The notes beneath the pieces were generated by a model. The model ran no database searches, was not told where the DNA came from, and worked only from the letters and a program-made list of their open reading frames with translations. From Haloferax mucosum ATCC BAA-1512 (GTDB lineage Archaea; Halobacteriota; Halobacteria; Halobacteriales; Haloferacaceae), in contig NZ_AOLN01000011.1 in the NCBI RefSeq assembly GCF_000337815.1, positions 496,001 through 560,000 on the forward strand: 64,000 nucleotides of DNA, given 5' to 3'. The translations under genes and the position numbers were made by a program. This document shows, in pieces, positions 36,282-45,025 of this stretch. The number at the start of each line of letters is the position of its first letter. The stretch's first letter is position 1.

Positions 36282-37859
36282 TTAGAGCGTGATGGCGTCC
36301 ACGTCGATGATTCGGTCGTCGTCGAGGAGCTTTTGCTGGACGTCCGCCGGCACCTCGTCGTCGAGGTTGTAGACGGTCAGTGCCTCGCCGCCCGCTTTGG
36401 AGCGGCGGGCGTTGAACATCCCGGCGATGTTGACGTCGTGTTCGCCGAGGATAGTCCCGATAAAGCCGATGACGCCCGGCTTGTCGTAGTTTCGGGCGAC
36501 GAGCATGTGACCGTGGGGAATGGCGTCGAGACGGTAGCCGTTGATGCGGACGATACGCGGGTCGTCGCCGGCGAAGAGCGTCCCGGAGATGGTCATCTCC
36601 TCGTCGCCGTTGCGGACCGTCACCGTCACGAGACTCTGGAAGTCTTCCGACTGGCGGGACTTCGACTCGATGACCTCGATACCGCGTTCTTTCGCAATCT
36701 TCGGGGCGTTGACGGCGTTGACCTGCCATTCGAGCGGCGTGAAGACGCCCTTCAGCGCCGAGGCGGTGACGAGTTCGACGTTTTCGGCGGCTATCTCTCC
36801 GTTGTAGGTCACTTCGATTTCGCCGAGGCGACCGTCGAGGAGTTGGCCCGCAATCTTGCCCGCGGTTTCGGCGAGACCGATGTAGGGCCGGATGCGCGGG
36901 AAGGCGCTCTCATCGACGGAGGGCGCGTTGAGCGCGTTCATCACGGGTTCCTCGCGGAACGCGGCGACGATTTGGTCGGCCGTCGAGACGGCGACGTTCT
37001 CTTGTGCCGCCGAGGTGGACGCACCGAGGTGTGGCGTGACGACCACGTTATCGACCGAGAGCAACGGGTTGTCGGGTGAAACGGGTTCGTCGGCGAACAC
37101 GTCAACTGCGGCCCCGTCGATGACGCCGGATTCGACGGCCGCCGCGAGGGCCGCTTCGTCCACGACGCCGCCGCGGGCGCAGTTGACGAGGTAGCCGCTT
37201 CCCATGGTTTCGAGTTCGTCGGCTGAGATGAGACCCTCCGTCTCGGGCGTCAGCGGCGTGTGAACCGTCAAGAAGTCGGCACGGGCGAGACACTGGTCGA
37301 ACTCGACGAGTTCCGCGCCGAGTTGTTCTGCGCGTTCCTCGCCGATGTAGGGGTCGTACGCGACGATGTCCATCCCGAGTGAGGCGAACTTCTTTGCGAC
37401 CTCTTGACCGACGCGGCCGAGACCGACGACACCGAGGGTCTTGCCGTTGACCTCGTTGCCGAGGTAGTCGGATTTCGCCCACTCGCCGTCTTTCAGACGG
37501 GTGTGTGCCTGCGGAATCGAGCGCGCGGCGGCAAAGCCCATGGCGACCGTGTGTTCGGCGGCGGCGCGAACGTTCCCTTCGGGCGCGTTGGCGACGATGA
37601 CGCCGTGTTCGGTCGCGGCCTCGATGTCGATGTTGTCAACGCCGATTCCGGCGCGGCCGACGATAACGAGGTCAGATGCCGCTTCGAACACGTCTTCGGA
37701 GACCTGTGTTCCGGAGCGGACGATGAGTCCGTGCACGCCAGAGACGGCTTCGAGAAGCGCGTCGCCTTCGACATCGTATGCGGTCTCTACCTCGTAACCG
37801 GCTTCGCGTAACCGGTCCAGACCCGCGTCGGCAATCGGGTCCGTGACGAGTACCTTCAT
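36282..37859 (-). CDS. serA: D-3-phosphoglycerate dehydrogenase SerA
   Basis: A 525-residue enzyme for the first step of serine synthesis. It has the NAD-binding site GVVGLGRVGQEVAKKFASLG, the catalytic Arg in NCARGGVVDE, the Glu in DVFADEPV and the His in PHLGAST. These are followed by an allosteric substrate-binding domain and a C-terminal ACT domain (about 450-525) that usually senses serine. ATG 37859 gives the canonical N-terminus (MKVLVTDPIADAGLDRL). A TATA-like CTCTTAA and an inverted repeat lie just upstream. serB is about 800 bases away, divergent. Confidence 0.96.
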   Translation of the reverse strand: MKVLVTDPIADAGLDRLREAGYEVETAYDVEGDALLEAVSGVHGLIVRSGTQVSEDVFEAASDLVIVGRAGIGVDNIDIEAATEHGVIVANAPEGNVRAAAEHTVAMGFAAARSIPQAHTRLKDGEWAKSDYLGNEVNGKTLGVVGLGRVGQEVAKKFASLGMDIVAYDPYIGEERAEQLGAELVEFDQCLARADFLTVHTPLTPETEGLISADELETMGSGYLVNCARGGVVDEAALAAAVESGVIDGAAVDVFADEPVSPDNPLLSVDNVVVTPHLGASTSAAQENVAVSTADQIVAAFREEPVMNALNAPSVDESAFPRIRPYIGLAETAGKIAGQLLDGRLGEIEVTYNGEIAAENVELVTASALKGVFTPLEWQVNAVNAPKIAKERGIEVIESKSRQSEDFQSLVTVTVRNGDEEMTISGTLFAGDDPRIVRINGYRLDAIPHGHMLVARNYDKPGVIGFIGTILGEHDVNIAGMFNARRSKAGGEALTVYNLDDEVPADVQQKLLDDDRIIDVDAITL

Positions 37860-37892
37860 GCGGATAGGCACAGACTCACAGGGGTTAAGAGT

Positions 37893-37917
37893 TGTCACAA
37901 CGGCTGATTTCGTGACA
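37893..37917. promoter_or_regulatory. Inverted repeat upstream of the serA TATA box
   Basis: TGTCAC (37893-37898) and GTGACA (37912-37917) are complementary half-sites 19 bases apart start to start. They lie directly upstream of the TATA-like CTCTTAAC (minus strand, about 37884-37891). The position suits an operator or activator site for serA. Confidence 0.4.
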
Positions 37918-38024
37918 TTGTAAATGTCTCGCACACGCTTTGAATCTACTAGTGGTTCGTTCCGCCGGCGTTTCTACCCGCGTTCGCACTAGTATTATTA
38001 ACAAACCTGTGGTGGAGTAAACAA

Positions 38025-38480
38025 ATGAGCTTGCGCCCCGACCATTCGCCGATGACCGAGTTGGCTGTCGGCCCGTCGCTTCCCGATGCCGGGTCCGTCC
38101 CTATCACCGGGCCGCCGAGAGTAACCTCCGGTACGTCTCCAGTCCGGACGACCTCACCGGTATCGGCATCCACCTGACAGAGGCGCTCAGAGAACACTAC
38201 GAGGCGAGTCGGCTGGCGCGGGCCGGTCTCCACGTCCTCTTGACGCTCGTCATGTACGCCGACTTGAAACCTGTTTCAGTTCCTTCACGTCATCACCGGT
38301 CGTATCTCGGCGACTGGGTTTTCGGGCGTCTTCACGCTCGACACCGGCTTCGTCAAGGACCGCGAACTGGCGCTTTTGAAACAGCCCTTCGACGGGATTG
38401 TCGAGACCCGCGAGACGGACGGCGACCCCGAATACAGGGTCCGCGGACTCTCCTCGTTGTCGCCGAAGTCGTCGGTTAGG
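38025..38480 (+). pseudogene. Remnant of a RecA/KaiC-like haloarchaeal protein (DUF7504-type)
   Basis: Three conserved pieces survive in shifting frames. Near 38076-38117, SLPDAGSVPITGPP resembles the segment before a P-loop. From 38115 comes AAESNLRYVSSPDDLTGIGI and, to about 38275, VLLTLVMYADLKPV. After a frameshift near 38277 come QFLHVITGRISATGFSGVFT and LKQPFDGIVETRETDGDPEY through VRGL. The Walker A lysine and the middle of the protein are missing. By memory the order matches DUF7504-type proteins. It is not translatable as one product. Confidence 0.7.
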
Positions 38481-38637
38481 TCGGCTTCTACCTCGCGGAG
38501 TGTCTCGTGTTCGGCGTCGTGCGAGTCGTCCATACTGCATGTCAATTACGCAACTGGTATGTGGGTGCGCGGTCGGGTCGGCCGCAGATAACTGCCGACG
38601 CGGAAGGTTTGAAACCCCGCGAGGACGACGGGCACGT

Positions 38638-39288
38638 ATGCGAATCATTGCCTTTGACTTCGACGGCACGCTTTCGGATTCGGAGATGACTGTCCTTCTC
38701 GGCGAACGAAACGGCACCGCCGACGAGATGGCCGACATCACCGAGCGAGCGATGAACGACGAGATCAGCTACGCGGAGAGTCTGCGGTCGCGCGCCCGCC
38801 TGCTCGAAGGACTCGAAGAAGAACTCGCCGAGGAGGCTTACGACGAGGTCGAACTCCGGCCCGGCGCGGCCGCCCTCATCGAACGCCTCCGCGACTACGG
38901 CCACCACGTCGCCATCTTCACCGGCGGGTTCCGCCGCGGCGTCGAGCGCGCACTCGAAAAAGAGGACGTCGAAGTAGACGATATCGTTTCGAACAGTCTC
39001 CCTGTAAAGGGCGGCCGACTCACCGGTGACGTGGAGGGGCCGCTCATCGAGGGCACGAAAGACACCGCTCTCGAAAACCACGCCGCCGAACACGACGTTC
39101 CGATGGACCGAACCGTCGCAGTCGGCGACGGCGCGAACGACCTCCCGATGCTCGAAGTCGCCGGTCTCTCGGTCGGCTTCGCTCCGAAGGACGCCGTTCG
39201 TCCGGCCTGTGACGTCGTCGTCTCCTCGATGAACCGTCTCGGCAAGGTGTTCGAGGACGACAACATCCTCGAAGCCGACGAAGCGTGA
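38638..39288 (+). CDS. serB: Phosphoserine phosphatase SerB (HAD family)
   Basis: A 216-residue HAD phosphatase. Motif I is FDFDGTLSDSE (nucleophile D7, acid D9), motif II IFTGGFRRGVERAL, motif III Lys in EGTKDTAL and motif IV VGDGANDLPMLEVAGLSVGF. This motif IV is characteristic of SerB. It removes phosphate from phosphoserine in the last step of serine synthesis. serA is nearby in divergent orientation. Start at ATG 38638; the upstream frame overlaps the pseudogene. Confidence 0.93.
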   Translation: MRIIAFDFDGTLSDSEMTVLLGERNGTADEMADITERAMNDEISYAESLRSRARLLEGLEEELAEEAYDEVELRPGAAALIERLRDYGHHVAIFTGGFRRGVERALEKEDVEVDDIVSNSLPVKGGRLTGDVEGPLIEGTKDTALENHAAEHDVPMDRTVAVGDGANDLPMLEVAGLSVGFAPKDAVRPACDVVVSSMNRLGKVFEDDNILEADEA

Positions 39289-39340
39289 CTACTGAGGGTT
39301 GCTAACACTTATCATGTGGGGCATCGTATCGGAAGTTATG

Positions 39341-39529
39341 TCAATTAGTGACGTTGACACACCCGAGATATGGGTAGCGGGGTTCGCCTTCGTCGTTCTC
39401 GCTGTCGCCGCCCAACTCGAAGGTGTCGTCCTCGTTAATATCCAAACGATGGGCGTCGATCAGTCGATTCCCGCCGCCGTGGCAGTGGTGGGGACGATGT
39501 TGGGACTGTGGTGGCTCGATAACGAATGA
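39341..39529 (+). CDS. Small membrane protein, 62 aa
   Basis: Starts MSISDVDTPEIWVAGFAFVV; two hydrophobic helices (about residues 12-30 and 39-58) and an acidic end LDNE. ATG 39341 lies about 30 bases after an ACTTATCA element, so it fits a leaderless start better than ATG 39314. The stop overlaps the ATG of a decayed regulator remnant (ATGA at 39526), suggesting an ancestral two-gene unit. Confidence 0.55.
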   Translation, partial: SISDVDTPEIWVAGFAFVVLAVAAQLEGVVLVNIQTMGVDQSIPAAVAVVGTMLGLWWLDNE

Positions 39530-39649
39530 GCGACGCCGACTGAGCGGGACGACCCCTCGCTGGAACTGGCGTTCAAACTCGCCGCGCGCTTCGAGTGTCG
39601 CGTCAAGGACCTTTTCGACCCGGAACTCGACGCCGATTCGACCGCGTAA
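39530..39649 (+). pseudogene. C-terminal remnant of a Cro/CI (XRE) family regulator
   Basis: From about 39542 the frame ending TAA 39647-39649 reads ERDDPSLELAFKLAARFECR and then VKDLFDPE. This is the C-terminal signature of small archaeal XRE regulators, which is normally preceded by TVSxIERGRYxPSLELA. The helix-turn-helix itself is absent. An ATG at 39526 overlapping the previous stop now runs into TGA after five codons. So the gene appears to have lost its N-terminal domain by deletion. Confidence 0.6.
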
Positions 39650-39670
39650 AAAAGCCGCCTTTTTGCTGAA

Positions 39671-41098
39671 TTACCGGTTCAGCGTGTGAATCGCCTGCCC
39701 GAGCGCGTTTTCTGCGGCCTCCATGACCGCTTCGGCGAGCGTCGGGTGGGTGTGGATGGTCGCCGCGACGTCTTCGAGTCGCGCGCCCATCTCGATAGCG
39801 AGCGCGAGTTCGGCGATGAGTTCGGACGCTTCGGGACCGACGATTTGCGCCCCGAGGATGAATCCGGAGTCCTCGTCGGCGACGATGCGGACGAAGCCTT
39901 CGGCGTGGCCCGTGGTGAGCGCGCGGCCGGACGCACCGAACGGCATCTGACCGATTGCGGGCGTGAAGCCGGCCTCTTCGGCCTCTTCTTCCGTCATTCC
40001 GACCGTGCCGATTTCGGGGTCGGTGAAGACGGCGGCCGGAACGGCTTGACTGTCGAAGGCGACCGGTTCGCCGGCGATGTGCTCGGCCGCAACGACGCCC
40101 TCTTGGGAGGCGACGTGGGCGAGCATCGGCGTGTCGGCGACGATGTCGCCAATCGCGTAGATGTGGTCTACGTCGGTCCGGCGGAAGTCATCGACCTCGA
40201 TGAACCCGCGTTCGTCGGCTTCGATACCGGCGTTTTCGAGTTCCATCGTGTCCGTGACGGGCGAGCGGCCGACGGCGACGAGCACCTTGTCGGCGTAGTA
40301 CTCGCTTTCTTCGCCGTCTTCGGTCTCGGTGGTGACGACGATACCGTCGTCGTCCTCGCGCCAGCCGCTTGCACCTTCGCCGAAGTGCATGTCAATACCG
40401 AGGAGTTCGGCGCGCTTGCGGACGACGCGGGCCACGTCGGACTCGTAGGTCGGGAGGATGTCGTCGAGCATCTCGACGACGGTGACGTTGGAGCCGAGTT
40501 TGGCGAACGTCGTCGAAAGTTCCATTCCGATGTAGCCGCCGCCGACGACGACGAGGTCGTCCGGGACGGTCTCGGCCGCGAGGGCGTCGCGCGACGACCA
40601 GACCTGCTCGTTTGCGAAGTCGAAACCGGGAATCTGGATGACGCGCGAGCCGGTTGCGATGATACAGTGTTCGAACTCGATGGTCTCCGAACCCTGTCCT
40701 TCGCCGCCGTGTGCGATGCGGACCGCGTTTTTGTCTTTGAAGCGGGCGGTTCCCTCGACGAGGTTGACGCCGTTCGCCTTACAGAGCTTTTCGACGCCGC
40801 CGGTGAGTTGGTCTACGACGCCGTCCTTCCAGTCGCGCAGCTGCGACATATCGACGACGGGGTCTGCATGGATACCCATCTCCTCGGCGTGACCCGCCTC
40901 GTGAGCGAGATCTGCGCTCGTGATGAGCGCCTTCGAGGGGATACAGCCGTAGTTCAGGCAGGTACCACCGAAGGCGTCCTTCTCGACGAGCGTCGTGTCG
41001 AGGCCCTGCTGTGCGGCGCGAATCGCGGCGACGTAGCCGCCCGGTCCGGCACCGATGACGAGCACGTCGGTTCCGGTCGCAATGTCTCCGACGACCAT
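39671..41098 (-). CDS. lpdA: Dihydrolipoyl dehydrogenase (E3)
   Basis: A 475-residue FAD/NAD disulfide reductase that reoxidises the dihydrolipoyl group of E2. FAD site GAGPGGYVAAIRAAQ, redox disulfide GGTCLNYGCIPSKA, NAD site VVGGGYIGMELS and C-terminal active His-Glu in HTHPTLAEAVME. It is last in the E1 alpha-E1 beta-E2-E3 operon and overlaps E2 by one base. Confidence 0.97.
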   Translation of the reverse strand: MVVGDIATGTDVLVIGAGPGGYVAAIRAAQQGLDTTLVEKDAFGGTCLNYGCIPSKALITSADLAHEAGHAEEMGIHADPVVDMSQLRDWKDGVVDQLTGGVEKLCKANGVNLVEGTARFKDKNAVRIAHGGEGQGSETIEFEHCIIATGSRVIQIPGFDFANEQVWSSRDALAAETVPDDLVVVGGGYIGMELSTTFAKLGSNVTVVEMLDDILPTYESDVARVVRKRAELLGIDMHFGEGASGWREDDDGIVVTTETEDGEESEYYADKVLVAVGRSPVTDTMELENAGIEADERGFIEVDDFRRTDVDHIYAIGDIVADTPMLAHVASQEGVVAAEHIAGEPVAFDSQAVPAAVFTDPEIGTVGMTEEEAEEAGFTPAIGQMPFGASGRALTTGHAEGFVRIVADEDSGFILGAQIVGPEASELIAELALAIEMGARLEDVAATIHTHPTLAEAVMEAAENALGQAIHTLNR

Positions 41099-42627
41099 TA
41101 TTCGAGCACCAACAGCTTGGGGTCTTCGAGCAGTTCCTTCACGCGGTTCGTGAAGCGAGCGCCCTGTGCGCCGTCAACGATGCGGTGGTCGAACGACAGC
41201 GAGAGCGTGAGCACTTTTCGCGGCACGATTTCACCGTCAACCACGCGCGGCTTGTCTTTGATGGCTCCGAGCGCCAGAATCGCCACTTCGGGGTAGTTGA
41301 TGATGGGTGTCGCGTACTCGCCACCGATACCGCCGATGTTGGTGATGGTGAAGGTACCACCGCGCATCTCTGCGGGCGAAATCTTGCGGTCGCGGGCCTT
41401 CTGGACCTTCTCGTTCATCTCGTCGGCGAGTTGGAGCATGCCCTTGCGGTCGGCGTCGTGGACGACTGGGACCATAAGACCAGCGTCCGTCGCGGCGGCA
41501 ACGCCGATGTTGTACTCGTCGCGGAGCACGATTTCCTCGTTCTCCTCGTCGAGTTGCGAGTTCATGTACGGGAAGTCCTTCAGCGCCGCGATGACCGCCT
41601 TCATCACGAACGGCATGTAGGTAAGCTTCGTCTCCTGTTCTTCGGCGACGGGTTTGAGTTGCGAGCGCAGTTCGACGAGTTCCGTCACGTCAACCTCGTC
41701 GTGGTGCGTGACGTGCGGTGCAGTGTACTTCGACTGCTCCATCTGGTTGCCGATAGCCTTGCGGACGCCCTTGTAGGGGACGCGCTCGCCGGCGGCGGGA
41801 CCGGTGTCTGCACTCGTCGTCTCGGCGGACGCGGTGCCCGCATCGGCCTCGGCGGAGACGGCGTTTGCGTCTGCGGCCTGTGCCTGTTGCTGGGCTTCTG
41901 CGTACTCGGAGACGGCTTCGGGCGTGACGAACGCGTCGCCGTCGCGCATCTCGCTTGCGGGGATGGCGTCGAGGTCAACGCCCTTCTCTTCGGCCAGCGC
42001 ACGGGTCGCGGGCGCGGCGAGCGTCTTGTCGCGGTCGGCGCTTTCGGCCACCGCCGCGGTTCCCTCGTCGCGCTTTGCCGTCGCGGACTTTCCGTTTATC
42101 TCGACGTTGCGCGGGCGGTCTTCGCCAGCGTCCTCGGACGCGGATGCCTCGGCGGACTCGGCGGCCGACCGAACGTCACCTTCGGTGACGCGGCCGCTCG
42201 GACCGCTTCCATCGACGGACGCGAGATCAACGTCGAGTTCGCGGGCGAGGCGTCGGACGCTCGGCGAGGCGAACACGCGCCCGCCGGAGTCGGCCTTAGC
42301 CTCGGTCTCGTCGCCTTCGTCGGCGGACGAGTCGGTCGGTGTTTCGGTCTCGGGGTCGGCCGCTTCGGCTTCGGCTTCGGCTTCGCCACCGACCTGGATG
42401 GTGATGATGACGTTGCCGACGGGGACGACTTCGCCTTCTTCGGCGAGCAGTTCCTTGACCGTCCCGTTGAACGGCGAGGGAACATCGACGAGCGCCTTGT
42501 CGGTCTCGACCTCTGCGAGTACCTGATCTTCGGTTACTTCGTCGCCGGGTGCGACGTGCCACGTTACGAGTTCGCCTTCTGCGACGCCTTCACCGACGTC
42601 GGGGAGTTTGAATTCCTCAAGTGCCAT
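41098..42627 (-). CDS. Dihydrolipoamide acyltransferase E2 of a 2-oxoacid dehydrogenase complex
   Basis: A 509-residue core subunit. The lipoyl domain carries lipoyl-lysine K44 in VETDKALVDVPS. An acidic linker leads to a subunit-binding domain (ASPSVRRLARELDVDLASVD, about 117-150). A second motif of the same type (LAAPATRALAEEKGVDLDAI, about 205-240) follows. After another Ala/Glu linker comes the catalytic domain with SLSFDHRIVDGAQG near the C-terminus. The acyl substrate (pyruvate-, branched-chain- or other oxoacid-derived) cannot be told. Confidence 0.95.
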   Translation of the reverse strand: MALEEFKLPDVGEGVAEGELVTWHVAPGDEVTEDQVLAEVETDKALVDVPSPFNGTVKELLAEEGEVVPVGNVIITIQVGGEAEAEAEAADPETETPTDSSADEGDETEAKADSGGRVFASPSVRRLARELDVDLASVDGSGPSGRVTEGDVRSAAESAEASASEDAGEDRPRNVEINGKSATAKRDEGTAAVAESADRDKTLAAPATRALAEEKGVDLDAIPASEMRDGDAFVTPEAVSEYAEAQQQAQAADANAVSAEADAGTASAETTSADTGPAAGERVPYKGVRKAIGNQMEQSKYTAPHVTHHDEVDVTELVELRSQLKPVAEEQETKLTYMPFVMKAVIAALKDFPYMNSQLDEENEEIVLRDEYNIGVAAATDAGLMVPVVHDADRKGMLQLADEMNEKVQKARDRKISPAEMRGGTFTITNIGGIGGEYATPIINYPEVAILALGAIKDKPRVVDGEIVPRKVLTLSLSFDHRIVDGAQGARFTNRVKELLEDPKLLVLE

Positions 42628-42632
42628 TGTTT

Positions 42633-43616
42633 TCAGAAGTCCACCGCCTCACGAATACCTTCTTCGACGCGGGCGACAGACGGGAGGTAGTAGTCCTCCA
42701 GTGCGTACAGTGGGTACGGCACGTCGTAGCCCGCGACGCGCTTTACAGGCGCTTCTTGGTAGAGGAGCGCCTCCTCTTGAATCGTCGCCGTGATTTCGGC
42801 ACCGAAGCCGCCGTTCTTGGGGGCCTCGTGGACGACGACCGCGCGACCCGTCTTCTTGAACGACTCGACGACGGTCTCGCGGTCGAGCGGCGAGATGGTT
42901 CGAATGTCGACGACCTCGGCGTCGATACCCTCTTCTTCGAGGTTCTCGACGGCTTCGAGCGTCGGGCGCGTCATCGCGCCGTAGGTGAACACCGACACGT
43001 CCGTCCCCTCGCGGCGAACGGCGGCCTCGCCGATTGGCACGGTGTAATCTTCTTCGGGAACCTCGCCGCGGAACGCGCGGTAGATGAGTTTCGGTTCGAG
43101 GAAGATGACCGGGTCGGGGTCACGAATCGCGGAGATGAGAAGTCCCTTCGTGTCGTACGGCGTCGAGGGGATGACGACCTTCAGGCCCGCCTCGTGCGCG
43201 TAGAACATCTCCTTGGATTCGGAGTGGGACTCCGGGGCGCGGATGCCGCCGCCGTAGGGTGCGCGGAGCACCATCGGGAGGGTGTACCGCCCGCGAGTGC
43301 GGGTGCGGAACCGCGACATGTGGCTGACGATTTGGTCGTAGCCGGGGTACATGAAGCCCGAGAACTGGATTTCGGGAACCGGCTTTAGGCCCATCGCGGC
43401 CATGCCGACGGCCGTGCCGACGATGCCGGACTCGGCGAGCGGGGTGTCGATGACGCGGTCGTCACCGAACTCGTCCCAGAGGCCTTCGGTCGCGCGGAAG
43501 ACACCGCCGTTTTTGCCGACGTCTTCGCCCATGACCAACACCTCGTCGTCGAGGTTCATTTCGGTGTAGAGACCGTCCCGTACCGCTTGTACGATAGTGA
43601 GATTCTGCTCGCTCAT
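42633..43616 (-). CDS. 2-oxoacid dehydrogenase E1 component, beta subunit
   Basis: A 327-residue transketolase-fold subunit that forms the thiamine diphosphate site with E1 alpha. Visible features are MGEDVGKNGGVFRATEGL with the ThDP-activating acid region, FGDDRVIDTPLAESGIVGTA and the C-terminal transketolase domain GRAVVVHEAPKNGGFG. It overlaps E1 alpha by four bases and is followed by E2 after five bases, so translation is tightly linked. Confidence 0.95.
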   Translation of the reverse strand: MSEQNLTIVQAVRDGLYTEMNLDDEVLVMGEDVGKNGGVFRATEGLWDEFGDDRVIDTPLAESGIVGTAVGMAAMGLKPVPEIQFSGFMYPGYDQIVSHMSRFRTRTRGRYTLPMVLRAPYGGGIRAPESHSESKEMFYAHEAGLKVVIPSTPYDTKGLLISAIRDPDPVIFLEPKLIYRAFRGEVPEEDYTVPIGEAAVRREGTDVSVFTYGAMTRPTLEAVENLEEEGIDAEVVDIRTISPLDRETVVESFKKTGRAVVVHEAPKNGGFGAEITATIQEEALLYQEAPVKRVAGYDVPYPLYALEDYYLPSVARVEEGIREAVDF

Positions 43617-44719
43617 TCTCTGAGGAATCCTTCGTCGCCGACCTTCTCACGGAGCGCTTCGAACTCTTCGCGCTGGGCGCGAATCTCCGGGGTCTGTTCG
43701 GCGTAGGCGTATTCGAACATCTCGGTGGGGTCCGGACGCGGGTCGGACTCGGCCGCTTCGATGGCGTCTGCGACCGTCTCTTCGATGTCCGTCTGGATTG
43801 CGTCGTATTTCTCGTCGTCGAGACGCCCCGTCTCGCGGAGGAACGTCTCCATCCGCGGGATGGGGTCTTTCGCCTTCCATCGCTCGACTTCCTCGTCGTC
43901 GCGGTAGACGGTCGGGTCGTCGGCGGTGGTGTGTGCGCCGAAGCGGTACTGGACCGCTTCGATGAGGGTCGGGCGCGTCTCGCCCTCGCCTGGGTTCTTT
44001 GCTTTCTCCAGTGCCGCCTCGGTCACGGAGTAGACCGCAAGCGGGTCCATCCCGTCTACCTGCACGCCGTCCATGCCGTAGGCCGTCGCCTTCTGTGCGA
44101 TCGTTTCCGCGGCGGTCTGTCGCTCGCGGGGGACGGAAATCGCCCACTGGTTGTTGTTACAGAAGAAGACGTTCGGTGTGTCGAAGACGCCCGCGAAGTT
44201 CAGCGCTTCGTGGAAATCGCCTTCAGAGGTCGCACCGTCACCGAAGTAACAGAGAACACCTGTGTCGGTCTCTCCACGGAGTTTGTTCGCCCACGCGGCA
44301 CCCGTCGCGTGCGGAATCTGCGAGGCGATGGGCACGGCCGGCGGCAGAATGTTCGCACCCTCCGGCATCTCGTTTCCTTTCTCGTGGCCCATCCAGTAGA
44401 GAAGCGTCTGTTTCAGCGGCAGGCCGCGAATCATCGCCGCGCCGTGTTCGCGGTAGCTCGGAACCATCCAGTCGTCGTCTTCGAGCGCGGTTGCACTGCC
44501 GATTTGTGCGCCTTCCTGCCCCGACAGCGGCGGATACGTTCCCATCCGTCCCTGTCGTTGGAGACTCACCGCCCGCGTGTCGAAGTGCCGGGCGAGACGC
44601 ATGTTACGGTACATCTCGACCAGTGTTTCGTCGTCGATGTCAGGAACCTCGCCGACGACGGCTCCGTTCTCGTCGAGTACTTGTACCTGGTCCTGTGGGT
44701 CACGTTGAAGCACGCTCAC
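43613..44719 (-). CDS. 2-oxoacid dehydrogenase E1 component, alpha subunit
   Basis: A 368-residue ThDP-dependent subunit that decarboxylates a 2-oxoacid. The ThDP motif is CYFGDGATSEGDFHEALNFA through FFCNNNQWAISVPR. Start: GTG 44719, with an AGGAGG Shine-Dalgarno (44728-44733) at 8 bases spacing and a TATA box at 44777-44786. This is unusual in a genome where most genes look leaderless. A seven-codon ORF ends over the GTG. No further family-like sequence lies upstream. The complex may use pyruvate or another oxoacid. Confidence 0.94.
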   Translation of the reverse strand: MSVLQRDPQDQVQVLDENGAVVGEVPDIDDETLVEMYRNMRLARHFDTRAVSLQRQGRMGTYPPLSGQEGAQIGSATALEDDDWMVPSYREHGAAMIRGLPLKQTLLYWMGHEKGNEMPEGANILPPAVPIASQIPHATGAAWANKLRGETDTGVLCYFGDGATSEGDFHEALNFAGVFDTPNVFFCNNNQWAISVPRERQTAAETIAQKATAYGMDGVQVDGMDPLAVYSVTEAALEKAKNPGEGETRPTLIEAVQYRFGAHTTADDPTVYRDDEEVERWKAKDPIPRMETFLRETGRLDDEKYDAIQTDIEETVADAIEAAESDPRPDPTEMFEYAYAEQTPEIRAQREEFEALREKVGDEGFLRE

Positions 44720-44739
44720 GGGAGAACCCTCCTGTTCAT
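44716..44739 (-). promoter_or_regulatory. Leader mini-cistron coupled to E1 alpha
   Basis: ATG at 44739 opens MNRRVLP then TGA (44718-44716), which overlaps the GTG start of E1 alpha as GTGA. The SD-like AGGAGG is inside this mini-ORF. Ribosomes ending here could restart at the GTG, so the mini-ORF may set expression of the operon. It is seen in sequence; the function is inferred. Confidence 0.45.
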
Positions 44740-44776
44740 GGCAAAATCGACTCCCGCCGCCGTTATATTGTTTTCG

Positions 44777-44786
44777 TATATAATTT
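44777..44786 (-). promoter_or_regulatory. TATA box of the E1 alpha operon
   Basis: On the minus strand the sequence reads AAATTATATA. It predicts a transcript start near 44755 and a leader of about 35 bases that contains the Shine-Dalgarno and mini-cistron. Confidence 0.55.
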
Positions 44787-45025
44787 ACTTTGACTCGGAA
44801 TACCTCCACACATGCCGTGCTATGTAAACCCACACGGGACAAAATTGGACATTTTCGCTCCTAAACGATTCTTCCTGATGGTCATTAGTGTGAACCCACA
44901 CATCACCGAGAAATAATCGGAAATATCGACAACGTTGCAAAACGCGGTCGAGGTTGACGCCAGTGCGCCTTCGAATCGTAACCGAGTGGTTCGCTAGCTA
45001 CCGTCACTCGGCTGTCGATGTTAGC

